A DNA stretch of 50,646 nt from CAZFVY01 sp964522665 (GCA_964522665.1 CAZFVY010000048.1:1-50646); one strand, 5' to 3'. Counted from the first letter of the stretch, positions 18,316-27,436 are shown. The notes: generated by a model not told the origin, from the sequence alone. A program made the numbers and translations.

Positions 18316-21300
18316 ATGATCGCGCAAAATGAAGACCGCATCGACGTGGGTTTGCCGGAAGGTTTACGCCGGCAATTCACGCTCTTGGAACGCCGCCTTT
18401 GGGTGGTGGAGACGCTGGCGGCCGTCTGCGGCGCGTGGGGCGGGGCGCTGCTCTCTTATCTGATTCAGTTTTTATCGGACCGGATCTGGGACACGCCGTC
18501 GGCGGTTCGCGGCGTGATCACCCTTGCGGGCGTTGCCGGGCTCAGCTGGGCGGCCATCGGCTGGAGCCGCGTCTGGGTCTGGCGGCGGCGCGACACGCTG
18601 GCGCTGGCGAACCTGGTCCAGGCGAAATACCGGCGGCTGGGCGACCGGTTGCTCGGCATCGTCGAACTGGCGGACAACCAGGAACGGCCGTCGAACTTTT
18701 CTCCCGCGCTTTATCGCGCGGCGATTCAACAGGTCACCGCCCAGGCGCTCGAATATGATTTCACCGCGGCGGTCAATTCCCGGCCCGCCCGGCGCGCGGC
18801 GCTGGCGCTGGCCGTCGGCCTGGCTTTGGTCGCGGTGGCCGGGTTGGCGGTTCCGTCCGCCGCCGCGAACGCGTTTCGGCGCTGGGTGGCGCCGTTGGCC
18901 GCGATCCCGCGTTACACGCTCGTGAATCTGGGCGGCTTGCGGCCGCAAATGATCGTGGCCGCCGGCGAAAGCTTCGAGGTTACCGGCGCGGTCAGTTTTA
19001 ACTCCTTTTGGAAACCGGCGCACGCGTTCGCCCAGTTCGACCGGCAGCCGATGCTCGAGGCCCGGATTGAACTGGGTCGGGCACATTTTCAGGTGCCGGC
19101 GCAAGTTCAGCCCGGGGCGCTGAAGATTTGGGCCGGGGACGCGAGCCAGACGGTGCGGATTGTGCCGAGCCGACGGCCATCGTTGCGGGAATTGGCGGCG
19201 TCGATTGAATTGCCGTCCTACCTGCAATATCCGCCGGCTCGCGAGATCGTGCAGAACGGCGCGCTGGCGTTGGTCGAGGGGAGCAAGGTTTCATTTCAGG
19301 GGCAGGTGAGCACGAACCTCGCGTCGGCGGAAATGCAGTTGCCCGGTCGGGGGCCGGAGCCGCTCAAAGTCGAAGGGGATCATTTCATGACGGCGTCGAT
19401 CTTCGGCGACGCCTTGAGCCAGTGCGTTTTCAAGTGGCGCGACGCGCAGGGCCTTGAGGTCGCCGCGCCGTGGACGTTGTTGGTCCAGTCCCACGCGGAT
19501 GCGCCGCCGACGCCGGAGTTGGTGGATCAGCCGCAGGAGACGTCGGTGTTGAACAGTGAAATGTTGCAACTCAAGGCCGCGGCGAAGGATGATTTTGGGG
19601 TAAAGGAACTTGGCCTGCATTGGAATGTCATCGCGGAAGGGCCGCAGACCAACGCGATTGCGCGCGAGGAATTCAAGATCGAAGCCGAAACCCCGCGGCA
19701 GAAGGAGTTGACGGAAACATTCTTGTTCAGCCCCGCGCTGCTGCGGATTCCGGATGACACCACGATTGAGTTTCGCGCCTACGCCACCGATTATCTGCCT
19801 GGGCGGGCGCCCGCCGAGTCCGCGGTCTATCGGGTGCTAGTGGTCAGCAACGAGCGTCACGCGGAATTGGTCCGCTTGCGCATGGAGTCGCTGCTCGTGC
19901 GGTTGGAAGAGGTGACACGGGCGGAGGAAAAGATCGCCAACGGCACGACCGGCGTGCTGGAGTTGCCCAAGGAAAAGCAGGCCAACGACGAAACCGCGCA
20001 GCGCCTGGGTGAGTTGGCCGCCGATCAGTTGCGCAACGCGGACGCGCTCGCGCAAATGTCCCGCGAGGGAATGAAGACGTTGCGCGAGGCGATGCGCAAC
20101 CCGGCTTTTCCCACGGACACCCTCAAGGAGTGGACGAAGAACCTGAGCCAGATGCAGTCGCTCTCCAACGGAAAAATGCAAAAGGCCGCCAAGTCCTTGA
20201 AGGCTGGGCAGCAGAATCCGTCGAGCCGGCCGCAGGAAACCAGCGACGCTGAGACGGCGGAAAAAGAGGCCCTCGAAGCCCTCCAGAAAATGCAGCAGAC
20301 GGTCAACCATGACCTCGACCAATTGCAGGCGTTAACCCTGGCGCAGCGGCTCCGCAAGCTCGCGGGTGATGAAAAGGATTTGGCCGGCCGATTGCAGAAG
20401 AACGTGGCCGAAACCATCGGTTTGACGCCGGAGGAATTGCCGGCGAATTATCAAAAGGCGAATCAGAATGTCGCGCACGATCAGGACGGCGCGCGCGGCG
20501 AGTCGCAGGTTCTTCAGGGCGAGATCAGCCGGTTCTTCGAGCGAACCCAACAGAAGAACTACGGCTACGTGAGCAAAGAGATGAACGAGAGCCACGCGGC
20601 GGAGGAGTTGGAGCGGGTGCGCGGGCTGATTCAGAACAATATCGCGATGGAAGCCGTGAAAAACCTCGGCGGCTGGAACAAGCGCTTCAACGAGTGGGCC
20701 GAAAGACTCGATCCCAAGCCTGATCCGTCCAAGAGCGACGGTGACGCGAAGGATGGCGCGCCGAGCGAGGAGTTGATGAAGGAATTGATCGCGCTCGTCC
20801 GTCTGCGCGAGCGCGAGTTAAAGGTGCGCGCGCAGAGCCGCCTGGCCGAGCAGGGCAAGCAGGACGCCCCCACCTACGTCGAGCGCGCCGCGGCCTTGGC
20901 GACCGAGGAAGCGAAGGTCAAGGGTGACCTTGGCGACGTCATGAAGGACAATACGATCTCCCTGCTCGAGCCGCCGCTCCAGGACGCGCAGCAGGCGATT
21001 GGCCAGGCCGAATCGCTCTTGCGCAAGCCGCAAACCGATCAAGTCACCGACGCCGCGGCCGGGAAATCAATCGACTCGCTGTCCGACGCGATCAATCTTC
21101 TCAACGAGCAAAGCAAGGCTGGCAGCGGCTCGAAGTCCGGGCAAAGCTCCGAGGCGATGGAATTCTTGATGCAGATGGTTGCGCAGCAGCCCGGCCAGCA
21201 GCCGGGGATGTCGCCTGGCTCGAGCCCGGGCGGCAACCGCAACGGCGGCACGACCAGCGCCCCGGCCACGCCGCTCAATGGCGCCGCGGTGGGCAAGGCC

Positions 21301-21402
21301 GATGAGAGCCGCAAGAACAGCGGTTCGAGCGGCCAGACGCGCAACGTCCCGGCGGAGTTCCGCGAGGCGTTGGAGAATTATTTCAAAGCCATCGAACAAT
21401 AA
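18316..21402 (+). CDS. Large DUF4175-like membrane protein with coiled-coil region
   Basis: A 1028-residue envelope protein. Three transmembrane helices lie at about 32-55, 63-85 and 160-182; the first pair and an intervening domain (LANLVQAKYRRLGDRLLGIVEL) precede the third. The next ~300 residues look like beta-sandwich/Ig-like domains (IVAAGESFEVTGAVSF…; PEPLKVEGDHFMTASIF…). From about 500 to 950 the protein is charged, Gln/Glu/Ala/Lys-rich and mostly coiled coil. The end (about 945-1000) is Gly/Pro/Gln/Ser-rich low complexity before a final helix. This matches the layout of DUF4175-type proteins found beside MoxR/BatA-like genes, although no MoxR or vWA gene lies here. It heads a tightly packed cluster: the next gene starts 6 bp after its stop. 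Confidence 0.75.
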   Translation: MIAQNEDRIDVGLPEGLRRQFTLLERRLWVVETLAAVCGAWGGALLSYLIQFLSDRIWDTPSAVRGVITLAGVAGLSWAAIGWSRVWVWRRRDTLALANLVQAKYRRLGDRLLGIVELADNQERPSNFSPALYRAAIQQVTAQALEYDFTAAVNSRPARRAALALAVGLALVAVAGLAVPSAAANAFRRWVAPLAAIPRYTLVNLGGLRPQMIVAAGESFEVTGAVSFNSFWKPAHAFAQFDRQPMLEARIELGRAHFQVPAQVQPGALKIWAGDASQTVRIVPSRRPSLRELAASIELPSYLQYPPAREIVQNGALALVEGSKVSFQGQVSTNLASAEMQLPGRGPEPLKVEGDHFMTASIFGDALSQCVFKWRDAQGLEVAAPWTLLVQSHADAPPTPELVDQPQETSVLNSEMLQLKAAAKDDFGVKELGLHWNVIAEGPQTNAIAREEFKIEAETPRQKELTETFLFSPALLRIPDDTTIEFRAYATDYLPGRAPAESAVYRVLVVSNERHAELVRLRMESLLVRLEEVTRAEEKIANGTTGVLELPKEKQANDETAQRLGELAADQLRNADALAQMSREGMKTLREAMRNPAFPTDTLKEWTKNLSQMQSLSNGKMQKAAKSLKAGQQNPSSRPQETSDAETAEKEALEALQKMQQTVNHDLDQLQALTLAQRLRKLAGDEKDLAGRLQKNVAETIGLTPEELPANYQKANQNVAHDQDGARGESQVLQGEISRFFERTQQKNYGYVSKEMNESHAAEELERVRGLIQNNIAMEAVKNLGGWNKRFNEWAERLDPKPDPSKSDGDAKDGAPSEELMKELIALVRLRERELKVRAQSRLAEQGKQDAPTYVERAAALATEEAKVKGDLGDVMKDNTISLLEPPLQDAQQAIGQAESLLRKPQTDQVTDAAAGKSIDSLSDAINLLNEQSKAGSGSKSGQSSEAMEFLMQMVAQQPGQQPGMSPGSSPGGNRNGGTTSAPATPLNGAAVGKADESRKNSGSSGQTRNVPAEFREALENYFKAIEQ

Positions 21403-21408
21403 CGTCGC

Positions 21409-22410
21409 ATGCGGTCACTTTCAGCTTATCTCCTTGCGGCGCTCGTCCTGGCCGCCGTGGTTCCGGCGCGACCCGCGCAAGGCCAGCAACTATTTATCGA
21501 GAAATCGGACGTCTCGCCCACCGAGGTGGATCGGATTTATGTGCGCGGGCTGCGCTTTCTGGCGGCTAAGCAAGGTCCGGACGGCAGTTGGACGGACCTG
21601 CCCTACGGCGGCGAGCCGGCGGTGGTCTCGCTGGCGGTGATCAGCATGCTGGCGCACGGGGACGATCCGAATTACGGCCCCTACAGCCAGCCGATCCGGC
21701 GGGGGTTGGATTTCGTCCTGAAGCAGATGAATCCGCAGACCGGTTACATCGGCCGTTCGATGTACAACCACGGCTTTTCGACGCTCGTGCTCGCGGAATC
21801 CTACGGCGCGGTGGACGAGCCCCGGCTCGGCCCGGCCTTGCAGAAGGCGGTGCAACTGATCGTGAATGTCCAGACGAAGAATCCGTTTGGCGCCTGGCGT
21901 TATTCGCCGGAGAGCACGGACGCCGACACGACCGTCAGCGGCGCGCAGATGGTGGCGCTTTTCGCCGCGCGGAACGCCGGCATCGCGGTGCCTGAGTCAG
22001 CCATTGAGAAGGGTTTGAAATTCTTTCAATCAGTCCAGACGCGGGACGGGGGGATCGGTTATACCAGCGCGTCCGGGCCGAATGGCGCGCGCACCGCCAT
22101 CGGCTGCCTGGTTTTCTGCCTGGCCAAGGATAAGAACTCGAAGACCTTTCAGGACGCCTGGGCGTATCTCCAGAAATCCAGCAGTGAACTGAATTTTCAC
22201 GAGTATTTCCTCTATTACGCCTCGCAGGCTTATTTTCAGTCCTCCCCGGCCGCCTGGCAAACGTGGAACCGGAACAATATCAAATCGCTCGGCGCCACTC
22301 AAAACGCGGAAGGCGGTTGGGACGGGCAATTCGGAACGACCTTTTCGACGGCGGCGTCGTTGTTGTCGCTGGCGTTGAACTATCGTTTTCTGCCGATTTA
22401 TGAGCGTTAG
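21409..22410 (+). CDS. Secreted squalene-cyclase/prenyltransferase-fold repeat protein
   Basis: A 333-residue protein with a Sec signal peptide (about 1-25, ending …ARPAQGQQ) and an alpha/alpha-barrel of the terpene cyclase/prenyltransferase type. QW-like repeats occur at QGPDGSWTD, NPQTGYIGRS, NPFGAWRYS, TRDGGIGYTS and NAEGGWDGQFGTTFSTAASLL. The DxDD motif of squalene-hopene cyclases is absent and the chain is half their length. It is therefore unlikely to be a cyclase; a binding or structural role outside the cytoplasm is more likely. It begins 6 bp after the DUF4175-like gene and overlaps the next gene by 11 bp, so co-expression is expected. Confidence 0.82.
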   Translation: MRSLSAYLLAALVLAAVVPARPAQGQQLFIEKSDVSPTEVDRIYVRGLRFLAAKQGPDGSWTDLPYGGEPAVVSLAVISMLAHGDDPNYGPYSQPIRRGLDFVLKQMNPQTGYIGRSMYNHGFSTLVLAESYGAVDEPRLGPALQKAVQLIVNVQTKNPFGAWRYSPESTDADTTVSGAQMVALFAARNAGIAVPESAIEKGLKFFQSVQTRDGGIGYTSASGPNGARTAIGCLVFCLAKDKNSKTFQDAWAYLQKSSSELNFHEYFLYYASQAYFQSSPAAWQTWNRNNIKSLGATQNAEGGWDGQFGTTFSTAASLLSLALNYRFLPIYER

Positions 22411-23845
22411 CCCGACGACGGTTGAATCAATCACCGGGCGGAGCAGGGGGCGCGTTCTCCGGTGGGCGGGCTGGCTGGGAGCCGTTCTGGCGGCCTGGGC
22501 CGGCGTCGCCGCGGGCCGAGCCGAGGTTCCACCGTCGAGCACGAACGCCAGTAGTCCGGCTCTGTTGCAGTTCACCGACGGCGCCCTACTGCACGGCTCG
22601 TTGCAGGAGGTCGATGTCAATAAAGGCGTTTTGTGGCAAAGCCCGGAGGCGCGCGGGCCGATTCAATTTCGACCGAATAATTTGTCGGTGATCGAATTCG
22701 AGAACTCGCAATCGCCGCCGGAGCCGTTCCGTCCGGGCTGCCGGTTCCGTTTTAAGAATCAAGACGACGTGTTCGGCAACCTCACGCTCCTGGATGGCGA
22801 AAAGCTGGAGTTGGTCACGGCGTTCGGCGGACGGTTGACGGCGCCGCGGCAAGCGCTGCAATCGGTCACTTTTCTCCCCAAGGATTTCTCGGTGCTCTAC
22901 GAAGGGCCGACCAGTCTGAACGGCTGGAAGATGGACAACAGCCCGAACAACTGGCGTTACCGGGACGGCTCGTTCATCATCAACGGCGTCGGCGTGCTGG
23001 GGCGTGATTTCAAATACACCGGGTCGGTGAGTTGTGAATTCGACCTGGCGTGGGGTTCGCACTTCAGCATGATGCTGATATTCTGCACGAGCGTGATCGA
23101 TCGCTTCGATTACAGCGGGAGCAGTTACCTTTTTTACCTCAGCCGCGGTTACATAAACGCCCAGCGTTTGCAGCCGGCCACCGGCGCCATCAGCCTGGGG
23201 CAGATTCAAGTGCCGGCGATGCTGGTCAAAAACCACGTCCACCTTGAATTCCGCGGGAATAAAGAGACCGGCACGCTCGCGGTGCTGGCCGACGGCGTGT
23301 TGATTCAACAATGGAAGGATCCGCGCGGGTTCGCGGCGCAAGGCTCCGGGATCGCCTTCTTCGCGCAAATGGATGGAGCGTCACTCCGCGTCAGCAACTT
23401 GCGGGTCGCGGAATGGAACGGAAAATTCGACGTCGAGGAACCACCCGCGGTTACCGGAAAGGAAGACCTGGTCTGTCTCGCGAATCGCGACCGCGCCAGC
23501 GGAGACGTGCAGTCTCTGACCGACGGCGCCGTGCATTTGGCGACGCCGGACGCCAAGCTGGCGATTCCGGTCCAGCGGGTCACTCAGATTGTCTTTGGCG
23601 GCGCGGCGCCACCCGCCAGCCCCGCCAGCCCGTGGAACATTCGCGCGCTTTTCAACGGCGGTGGCTCGGTTTCCTTTCAGCTTGAGAAATGGGAGGCGCT
23701 TAAACTGCTTGGCCGCAGCCAGAACTTTGGCCCGACCAGTTTCAACCCGCAGTGGTTGCGCCAGGTCCAGTTCAATCTGGAGCGTTCGGCCGGAGCCGGG
23801 TCGAAGGACGCCACAAATTCCGAAACCGGGGAATTCGATGAATAA
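22400..23845 (+). CDS. Secreted four-module / concanavalin-like protein, paralogue 1
   Basis: A 481-residue exported protein with a signal segment at about 18-42. The architecture is symmetrical. Two ~45-residue beta modules precede a core (54-100, from LLQFTDGALLHGSLQEVD; 113-159, from CRFRFKNQDDVFGNLTLLDG). The core at about 164-342 is a LamG/DUF1080-like sandwich (GPTSLNGWKMDN…, CEFDLAWGSHFSMML…, LADGVLIQQWKDPRG…, LRVSNLRVAEWNG). Two more modules follow (356-399, DLVCLANRDRASGDVQSL…; 412-460). DUF1080 domains bind or cleave sugars, but no catalytic set is visible here. It overlaps the preceding gene by 11 bp and the next by 8 bp. The next gene encodes a clear paralogue with the same layout. 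Confidence 0.72.
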   Translation: MSVSPTTVESITGRSRGRVLRWAGWLGAVLAAWAGVAAGRAEVPPSSTNASSPALLQFTDGALLHGSLQEVDVNKGVLWQSPEARGPIQFRPNNLSVIEFENSQSPPEPFRPGCRFRFKNQDDVFGNLTLLDGEKLELVTAFGGRLTAPRQALQSVTFLPKDFSVLYEGPTSLNGWKMDNSPNNWRYRDGSFIINGVGVLGRDFKYTGSVSCEFDLAWGSHFSMMLIFCTSVIDRFDYSGSSYLFYLSRGYINAQRLQPATGAISLGQIQVPAMLVKNHVHLEFRGNKETGTLAVLADGVLIQQWKDPRGFAAQGSGIAFFAQMDGASLRVSNLRVAEWNGKFDVEEPPAVTGKEDLVCLANRDRASGDVQSLTDGAVHLATPDAKLAIPVQRVTQIVFGGAAPPASPASPWNIRALFNGGGSVSFQLEKWEALKLLGRSQNFGPTSFNPQWLRQVQFNLERSAGAGSKDATNSETGEFDE

Positions 23846-25271
23846 GTGGCAACGCAACGTGAAGCTTGGATTTCAGGCGGCCCTGACGGCGGCGCTCGTG
23901 GCCATCGCGCGCGCGCAATCGCCGGCCGGAGGAACCGTTGAAAATGTCTTTCTCGCGCGGGATTCCAAGGATGTGCTCGTGTTTCGCAACGGCGACTATC
24001 TTTACGGCGGCTTGCTCGGGATCGATCCCCAAAGCGGATTGCGCTGGCAGCATCCGGACGCGGCTCAACCCATCGAGTTCAGCGTCGCCAATCTCGCCGA
24101 AATTCAGTTGGCGCCGCGGGCCGAGACGCAGCCGCCGGGCTGGACCAATAATTGCACGGTGCGCCTGGTCGATCAGGACGAGTTGGAGGGGAGCCTGACG
24201 GCGTGCGACGCGGAAAAACTGACGCTCGAGACCTGGTACGCCGGTCGGCTGACGATTCCGCGGAAACGCGTCGAGGCGATCTTAGTCATCCCGAGCAATA
24301 TCAAGACCGTTTTTGACGGACCCACCGGCGTCGATGGGTGGACGATTGGGAAGGTCGTCGGCGCGGGCGCCGAGACCGGGCAGTGGAAGTACAAAAACGG
24401 CGCTTTCTACGCCACGCGGGCGGCGTCGATTGCGCGCGACTTGAAGCTGCCGCCGGTCGCGACGCTGCAGTTCGACCTCGCTTGGAAAGGGTCGCTTTAC
24501 ATCGCGCTCGCGTTGTACACGGATTACCTCCAGCCGGTTAACCTTTCCACAAAGGAGTCCGAACCTGATTTCGGCGCGTTCTATAGTCTGCAATTGAACA
24601 ACTTTTACGCCAACCTGCTCCCGATCAGCAAACTGACGCCCCTGCGCTATTTGGGGCAGATTTCGGTGTCCGCGTTCAACCAGAAGAATAGCGCGCACGT
24701 TGAGGTCAAGCTCAACAAAGAGAAACGCCAGACCGCGTTGTTCATCGATGGCGTCCTGCTCAAAGAGTGGGTTGATCCCGAGAATTTCACGCCGACCGGC
24801 ACCGGGTTGCGGTTGGTCAATCAAGGCCTGGGCGCGGTCAAATTGAGCCACCTGCAAATCACGGAATGGGACGGGCTATTCGACGAGAAACTGGCCCGCC
24901 CGCCGGGCAGCAAGGACGATTTGGTTCGCTTGCGCAACGCCGACAAATTGACCGGCGCGTTCGAAGGAATTCACGAGGGCAAGATGACGTTCGTCAACGC
25001 CGGCAAGACAATGGTCGTGCCGTTAGATCGGATCAAGGAAGTCGATTTGGCGCCGGTCGCGGACGCGGGCGCCCGGGCAACCAATCAGGTTCGGGCCGTT
25101 TTCAACCGGCGGGGCAGCGTGACGTTCGCGCTGCAGAAATGGGACGCGCACCAAGTGGTCGCGCTCAGTCCCGATTTTGGTCAGGCCGAGTTGAATCCGG
25201 CGGCGTTTTCGCGGCTCGAATTCGGCACGGACATCGAACCGGTCAAGCCAAAGCCGGTTACCACTCAGTAA
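23838..25271 (+). CDS. Secreted four-module / concanavalin-like protein, paralogue 2
   Basis: A 477-residue paralogue of the preceding product. I start at ATG 23838 (preceded by GGGGAATTC, overlapping the upstream stop by 8 bp, followed by a good signal peptide MNKWQRNVKLGFQAALTAAL); the longer open frame only mirrors the upstream gene. Modules: 46-92 (DVLVFRNGDYLYGGLLGID), 106-152 (CTVRLVDQDELEGSLTACD), concanavalin/DUF1080-like core about 157-346 (FDGPTGVDGWTIGK…, LQFDLAWKGSLYIAL…, LFIDGVLLKEWVDPENF…, LSHLQITEWDGLFD), 361-405 (DLVRLRNADKLTGAFEGI) and 417-462 (VRAVFNRRGSVTFALQKWD). The same blocks occur in the same order in paralogue 1, so an ancestral gene duplicated in tandem. Function unknown; carbohydrate binding at the cell surface is a guess from the core fold. 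Confidence 0.74.
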   Translation: MNKWQRNVKLGFQAALTAALVAIARAQSPAGGTVENVFLARDSKDVLVFRNGDYLYGGLLGIDPQSGLRWQHPDAAQPIEFSVANLAEIQLAPRAETQPPGWTNNCTVRLVDQDELEGSLTACDAEKLTLETWYAGRLTIPRKRVEAILVIPSNIKTVFDGPTGVDGWTIGKVVGAGAETGQWKYKNGAFYATRAASIARDLKLPPVATLQFDLAWKGSLYIALALYTDYLQPVNLSTKESEPDFGAFYSLQLNNFYANLLPISKLTPLRYLGQISVSAFNQKNSAHVEVKLNKEKRQTALFIDGVLLKEWVDPENFTPTGTGLRLVNQGLGAVKLSHLQITEWDGLFDEKLARPPGSKDDLVRLRNADKLTGAFEGIHEGKMTFVNAGKTMVVPLDRIKEVDLAPVADAGARATNQVRAVFNRRGSVTFALQKWDAHQVVALSPDFGQAELNPAAFSRLEFGTDIEPVKPKPVTTQ

Positions 25272-25312
25272 ACTTTCGCCCCTGCCCGCTTCGGCCGGGA
25301 GCGCTTAAAGCT

Positions 25313-26062
25313 ATGGAACTCAAAGGAAAGATTTGTTTAATCACGGGCGGCACGAAGGGGATTGGCGCGGCGACCGCGCTGGCGCTCGCGGGCGCGGGCG
25401 CTGATGTCGCCCTCGTGGGCCGCCGGGAGGACGCGGAGGCGGCGGAGACGCTCGCCAAGCTGCGCGCGCTGGGCCGACGGGCGGAATTAATCCTGGCCGA
25501 TTGCGGTATCGCGGAGGAGGCCACGCGCGCGGCGCAAGAAGCGGCGGCTCGGCTCGGGCCGATCGACGTGCTGGTCCATGCCGCCGGCGGGCCAGTGAAT
25601 GGTGGACTATTCGACCTGACGCCGGAACAGTGGCGTTCGGCGTTCGACGTGCACGTTCACGCGCTGTTCTTTCTCTGCCGCGCGGTGATCCCGGGGATGC
25701 GTGAGAAGAAGGAAGGCGCCATCGTTTTGATCTCGTCCACGGCGGGCATTCGCGGTGTGATTACGAACGTGGCGTACCAAGTCGCCAAGGGAGCGTTGCC
25801 GCAATTCGCGCGGGCGCTGGCGCGCGAGTTCGCGAATGACAATATCCGTGTCAACTGCGTCGCTCCGGGCGTGATCCGCACCGCGTTTCACGCGACCATG
25901 TCGGAGCAACAGAAGCGCCTCAACCTGGACCAACGAATTCCGCTCCACCGGGAAGGGACGCCGGAACAAGTTGCAGATTTGATTGCAACCGTGGTCCGCA
26001 ACGATTATCTCACCGGAGAGACCTTTACCATCGACGGCGGTCTCACCATGCGCATCGCGTAG
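25313..26062 (+). CDS. Short-chain dehydrogenase/reductase (SDR) family oxidoreductase
   Basis: A 249-residue NAD(P)-dependent classical SDR. Cofactor motif T-G-G-x3-G-I-G at residues 10-17 (ITGGTKGIGAA), a VHAAGG motif near 85 in place of NNAG, catalytic Ser in LISSTAG, Tyr-x3-Lys in YQVAKGA, and C-terminal TGETFTIDGG. It resembles 3-oxoacyl-ACP reductase and glucose dehydrogenase-like SDRs; substrate cannot be set. ATG 25313 is chosen because the fold begins directly there. It follows paralogue 2 by 41 bp and is probably the last gene of the 18-26 kb transcription unit, though it is the only cytoplasmic enzyme in it. Confidence 0.9.
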   Translation: MELKGKICLITGGTKGIGAATALALAGAGADVALVGRREDAEAAETLAKLRALGRRAELILADCGIAEEATRAAQEAAARLGPIDVLVHAAGGPVNGGLFDLTPEQWRSAFDVHVHALFFLCRAVIPGMREKKEGAIVLISSTAGIRGVITNVAYQVAKGALPQFARALAREFANDNIRVNCVAPGVIRTAFHATMSEQQKRLNLDQRIPLHREGTPEQVADLIATVVRNDYLTGETFTIDGGLTMRIA

Positions 26063-26254
26063 CGTAAAGACCGCGCGTGAATGGCGCCAGCGGGCGTGAT
26101 GTTTCGTGCCGCGACGGTTTAGGCTCGGCGCGCCGGACCTCGGCGGATTTGCCCGCCGGGTGGCGGTTTTGGGCGCGAGCCAATTCCTCTCGACGCGGTG
26201 GGCGATTAGAATGAGCGACCGCCTTGCGACGATCGCATCAATACGGCTTAGTCT

Positions 26255-27436
26255 TTGACAGGTGTGAAAATCGATGACCCATTTTTGGCCTATTGCCTGG
26301 CCCCGAAACCGGATTGGGACCTGGAAGAAGGTGCGTTATTGCTGGCGCAGACCGAGTATCCCGATTTTAACTTGGCGAGCTACGTCGCGATCTTGGACCG
26401 TTACGCGGCGGACTTACGCGTCCGACTGGATTCCATCGCCCCGCCTCACCGCGCCTTGGAGGTGATCAATCAATATTTGTTCGACGAGCAGGGGTTCCGC
26501 GGCAACGCGGATGACTATTATGATCCGGACAACAATTACCTGAATCGCGTCTTGGATCGGCGCACCGGCAATCCGATCAGCCTTTGCATCGTTTACCTGC
26601 TGGTCGGGCGGCGGCTCTCGTTTCCACTGAGCGGCGTGGGGATGCCCGGGCATTTTGTCTGCCGCTGGCGGAACGGGGATGAGGAAATCTATATCGACGC
26701 GTTCAATCGTGGCGCGGCGCTGACGCGGGCCGACTGTCTGGAATATCTCGCGCGGGGCAATTATGACCCTAAACCCGAGCATTTGGAGCCGCTGCCGGCA
26801 GAAAAGATATTGCTGCGCCTTTGCACGAATCTGCACCATATCTATCGGCAGCGAAACCAGCCCGAGCAGGTTGAGCGTACGGGTTCTTATTTGGCGGTTC
26901 TCGGTTCCCTTGACCAATCGGCTGGCGCCGAGACGTGCGCGGCGCGCGCCGGCGGTCATCATCTCGGACTCTTTACCGCGGACAACCTTGAGTCGATTGT
27001 GCCCAGTTTGACCCAACGGGCAAAGTCCGCGCTGGCTGGGGCGCACGTCGAGGCGCAGCGTCTCGGGCAAACGACGGCCGATACCGAACATCTGCTTTTG
27101 GGACTTCTGGAGCTTAACCAAGGGGTCGCGATCAACGTCCTGCACAAGTTTGGGTTGAACCTCAATCAGTTGCAGGGAGAACTGGCGCGGCAGTTGCGCG
27201 AACATCCGGCGGCGGAATTAAGCGCCGGCGCGTACAGTAATCGCGTCTTGAAAACCCTCCGTTTGGCGGCGCAAGAGGCCCGCGCTCTGAACCACGGTTA
27301 CGTGGGGACCGAGCATCTGCTGCTGGGGCTGTTGCGCGAGTGTGAGGGGCGTGGCGGCCAGGCGTTGCTGACCCGGGGGCTGACGATCGAGGCCGCGCGG
27401 CAGGAAGTCGTCAAAGAACTGAATTTCGGCAAATAA
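26255..27436 (+). CDS. Fusion of SirB1 transglutaminase-like domain with two Clp-N repeats
   Basis: A 393-residue cytoplasmic protein starting at TTG 26255 or GTG 26264. Residues about 20-195 are a SirB1 (transglutaminase-like) domain with the expected Cys-His-Asp triad: C111 (NPISLCIVYLLVG), H133 (GMPGHFVCRW) and D148 (EEIYIDAFNRG). A linker of about 50 residues follows. Then two copies of the Clp N-terminal repeat appear at about 250-312 (DTEHLLLGLL) and 327-389 (GTEHLLLGLL), the double-repeat substrate/adaptor-docking domain of ClpA/ClpC. No AAA+ ATPase follows. A role in handling damaged or tagged proteins by docking to a Clp or other protease is an inference. It is separated from the SDR gene by about 190 bp. 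Confidence 0.85.
   Translation: MTGVKIDDPFLAYCLAPKPDWDLEEGALLLAQTEYPDFNLASYVAILDRYAADLRVRLDSIAPPHRALEVINQYLFDEQGFRGNADDYYDPDNNYLNRVLDRRTGNPISLCIVYLLVGRRLSFPLSGVGMPGHFVCRWRNGDEEIYIDAFNRGAALTRADCLEYLARGNYDPKPEHLEPLPAEKILLRLCTNLHHIYRQRNQPEQVERTGSYLAVLGSLDQSAGAETCAARAGGHHLGLFTADNLESIVPSLTQRAKSALAGAHVEAQRLGQTTADTEHLLLGLLELNQGVAINVLHKFGLNLNQLQGELARQLREHPAAELSAGAYSNRVLKTLRLAAQEARALNHGYVGTEHLLLGLLRECEGRGGQALLTRGLTIEAARQEVVKELNFGK

Noticed and set aside
23589..23837. N-terminal extension of paralogue 2 into the preceding gene
   Set aside because: Overlaps paralogue 1 in another frame and reads Arg/Pro-rich. The internal ATG at 23838 has a signal peptide and a purine-rich upstream sequence.
24866..25312. 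A 149-codon extension ahead of the SDR
   Set aside because: It lies wholly over the paralogue 2 gene in another frame; the SDR fold starts at 25313.
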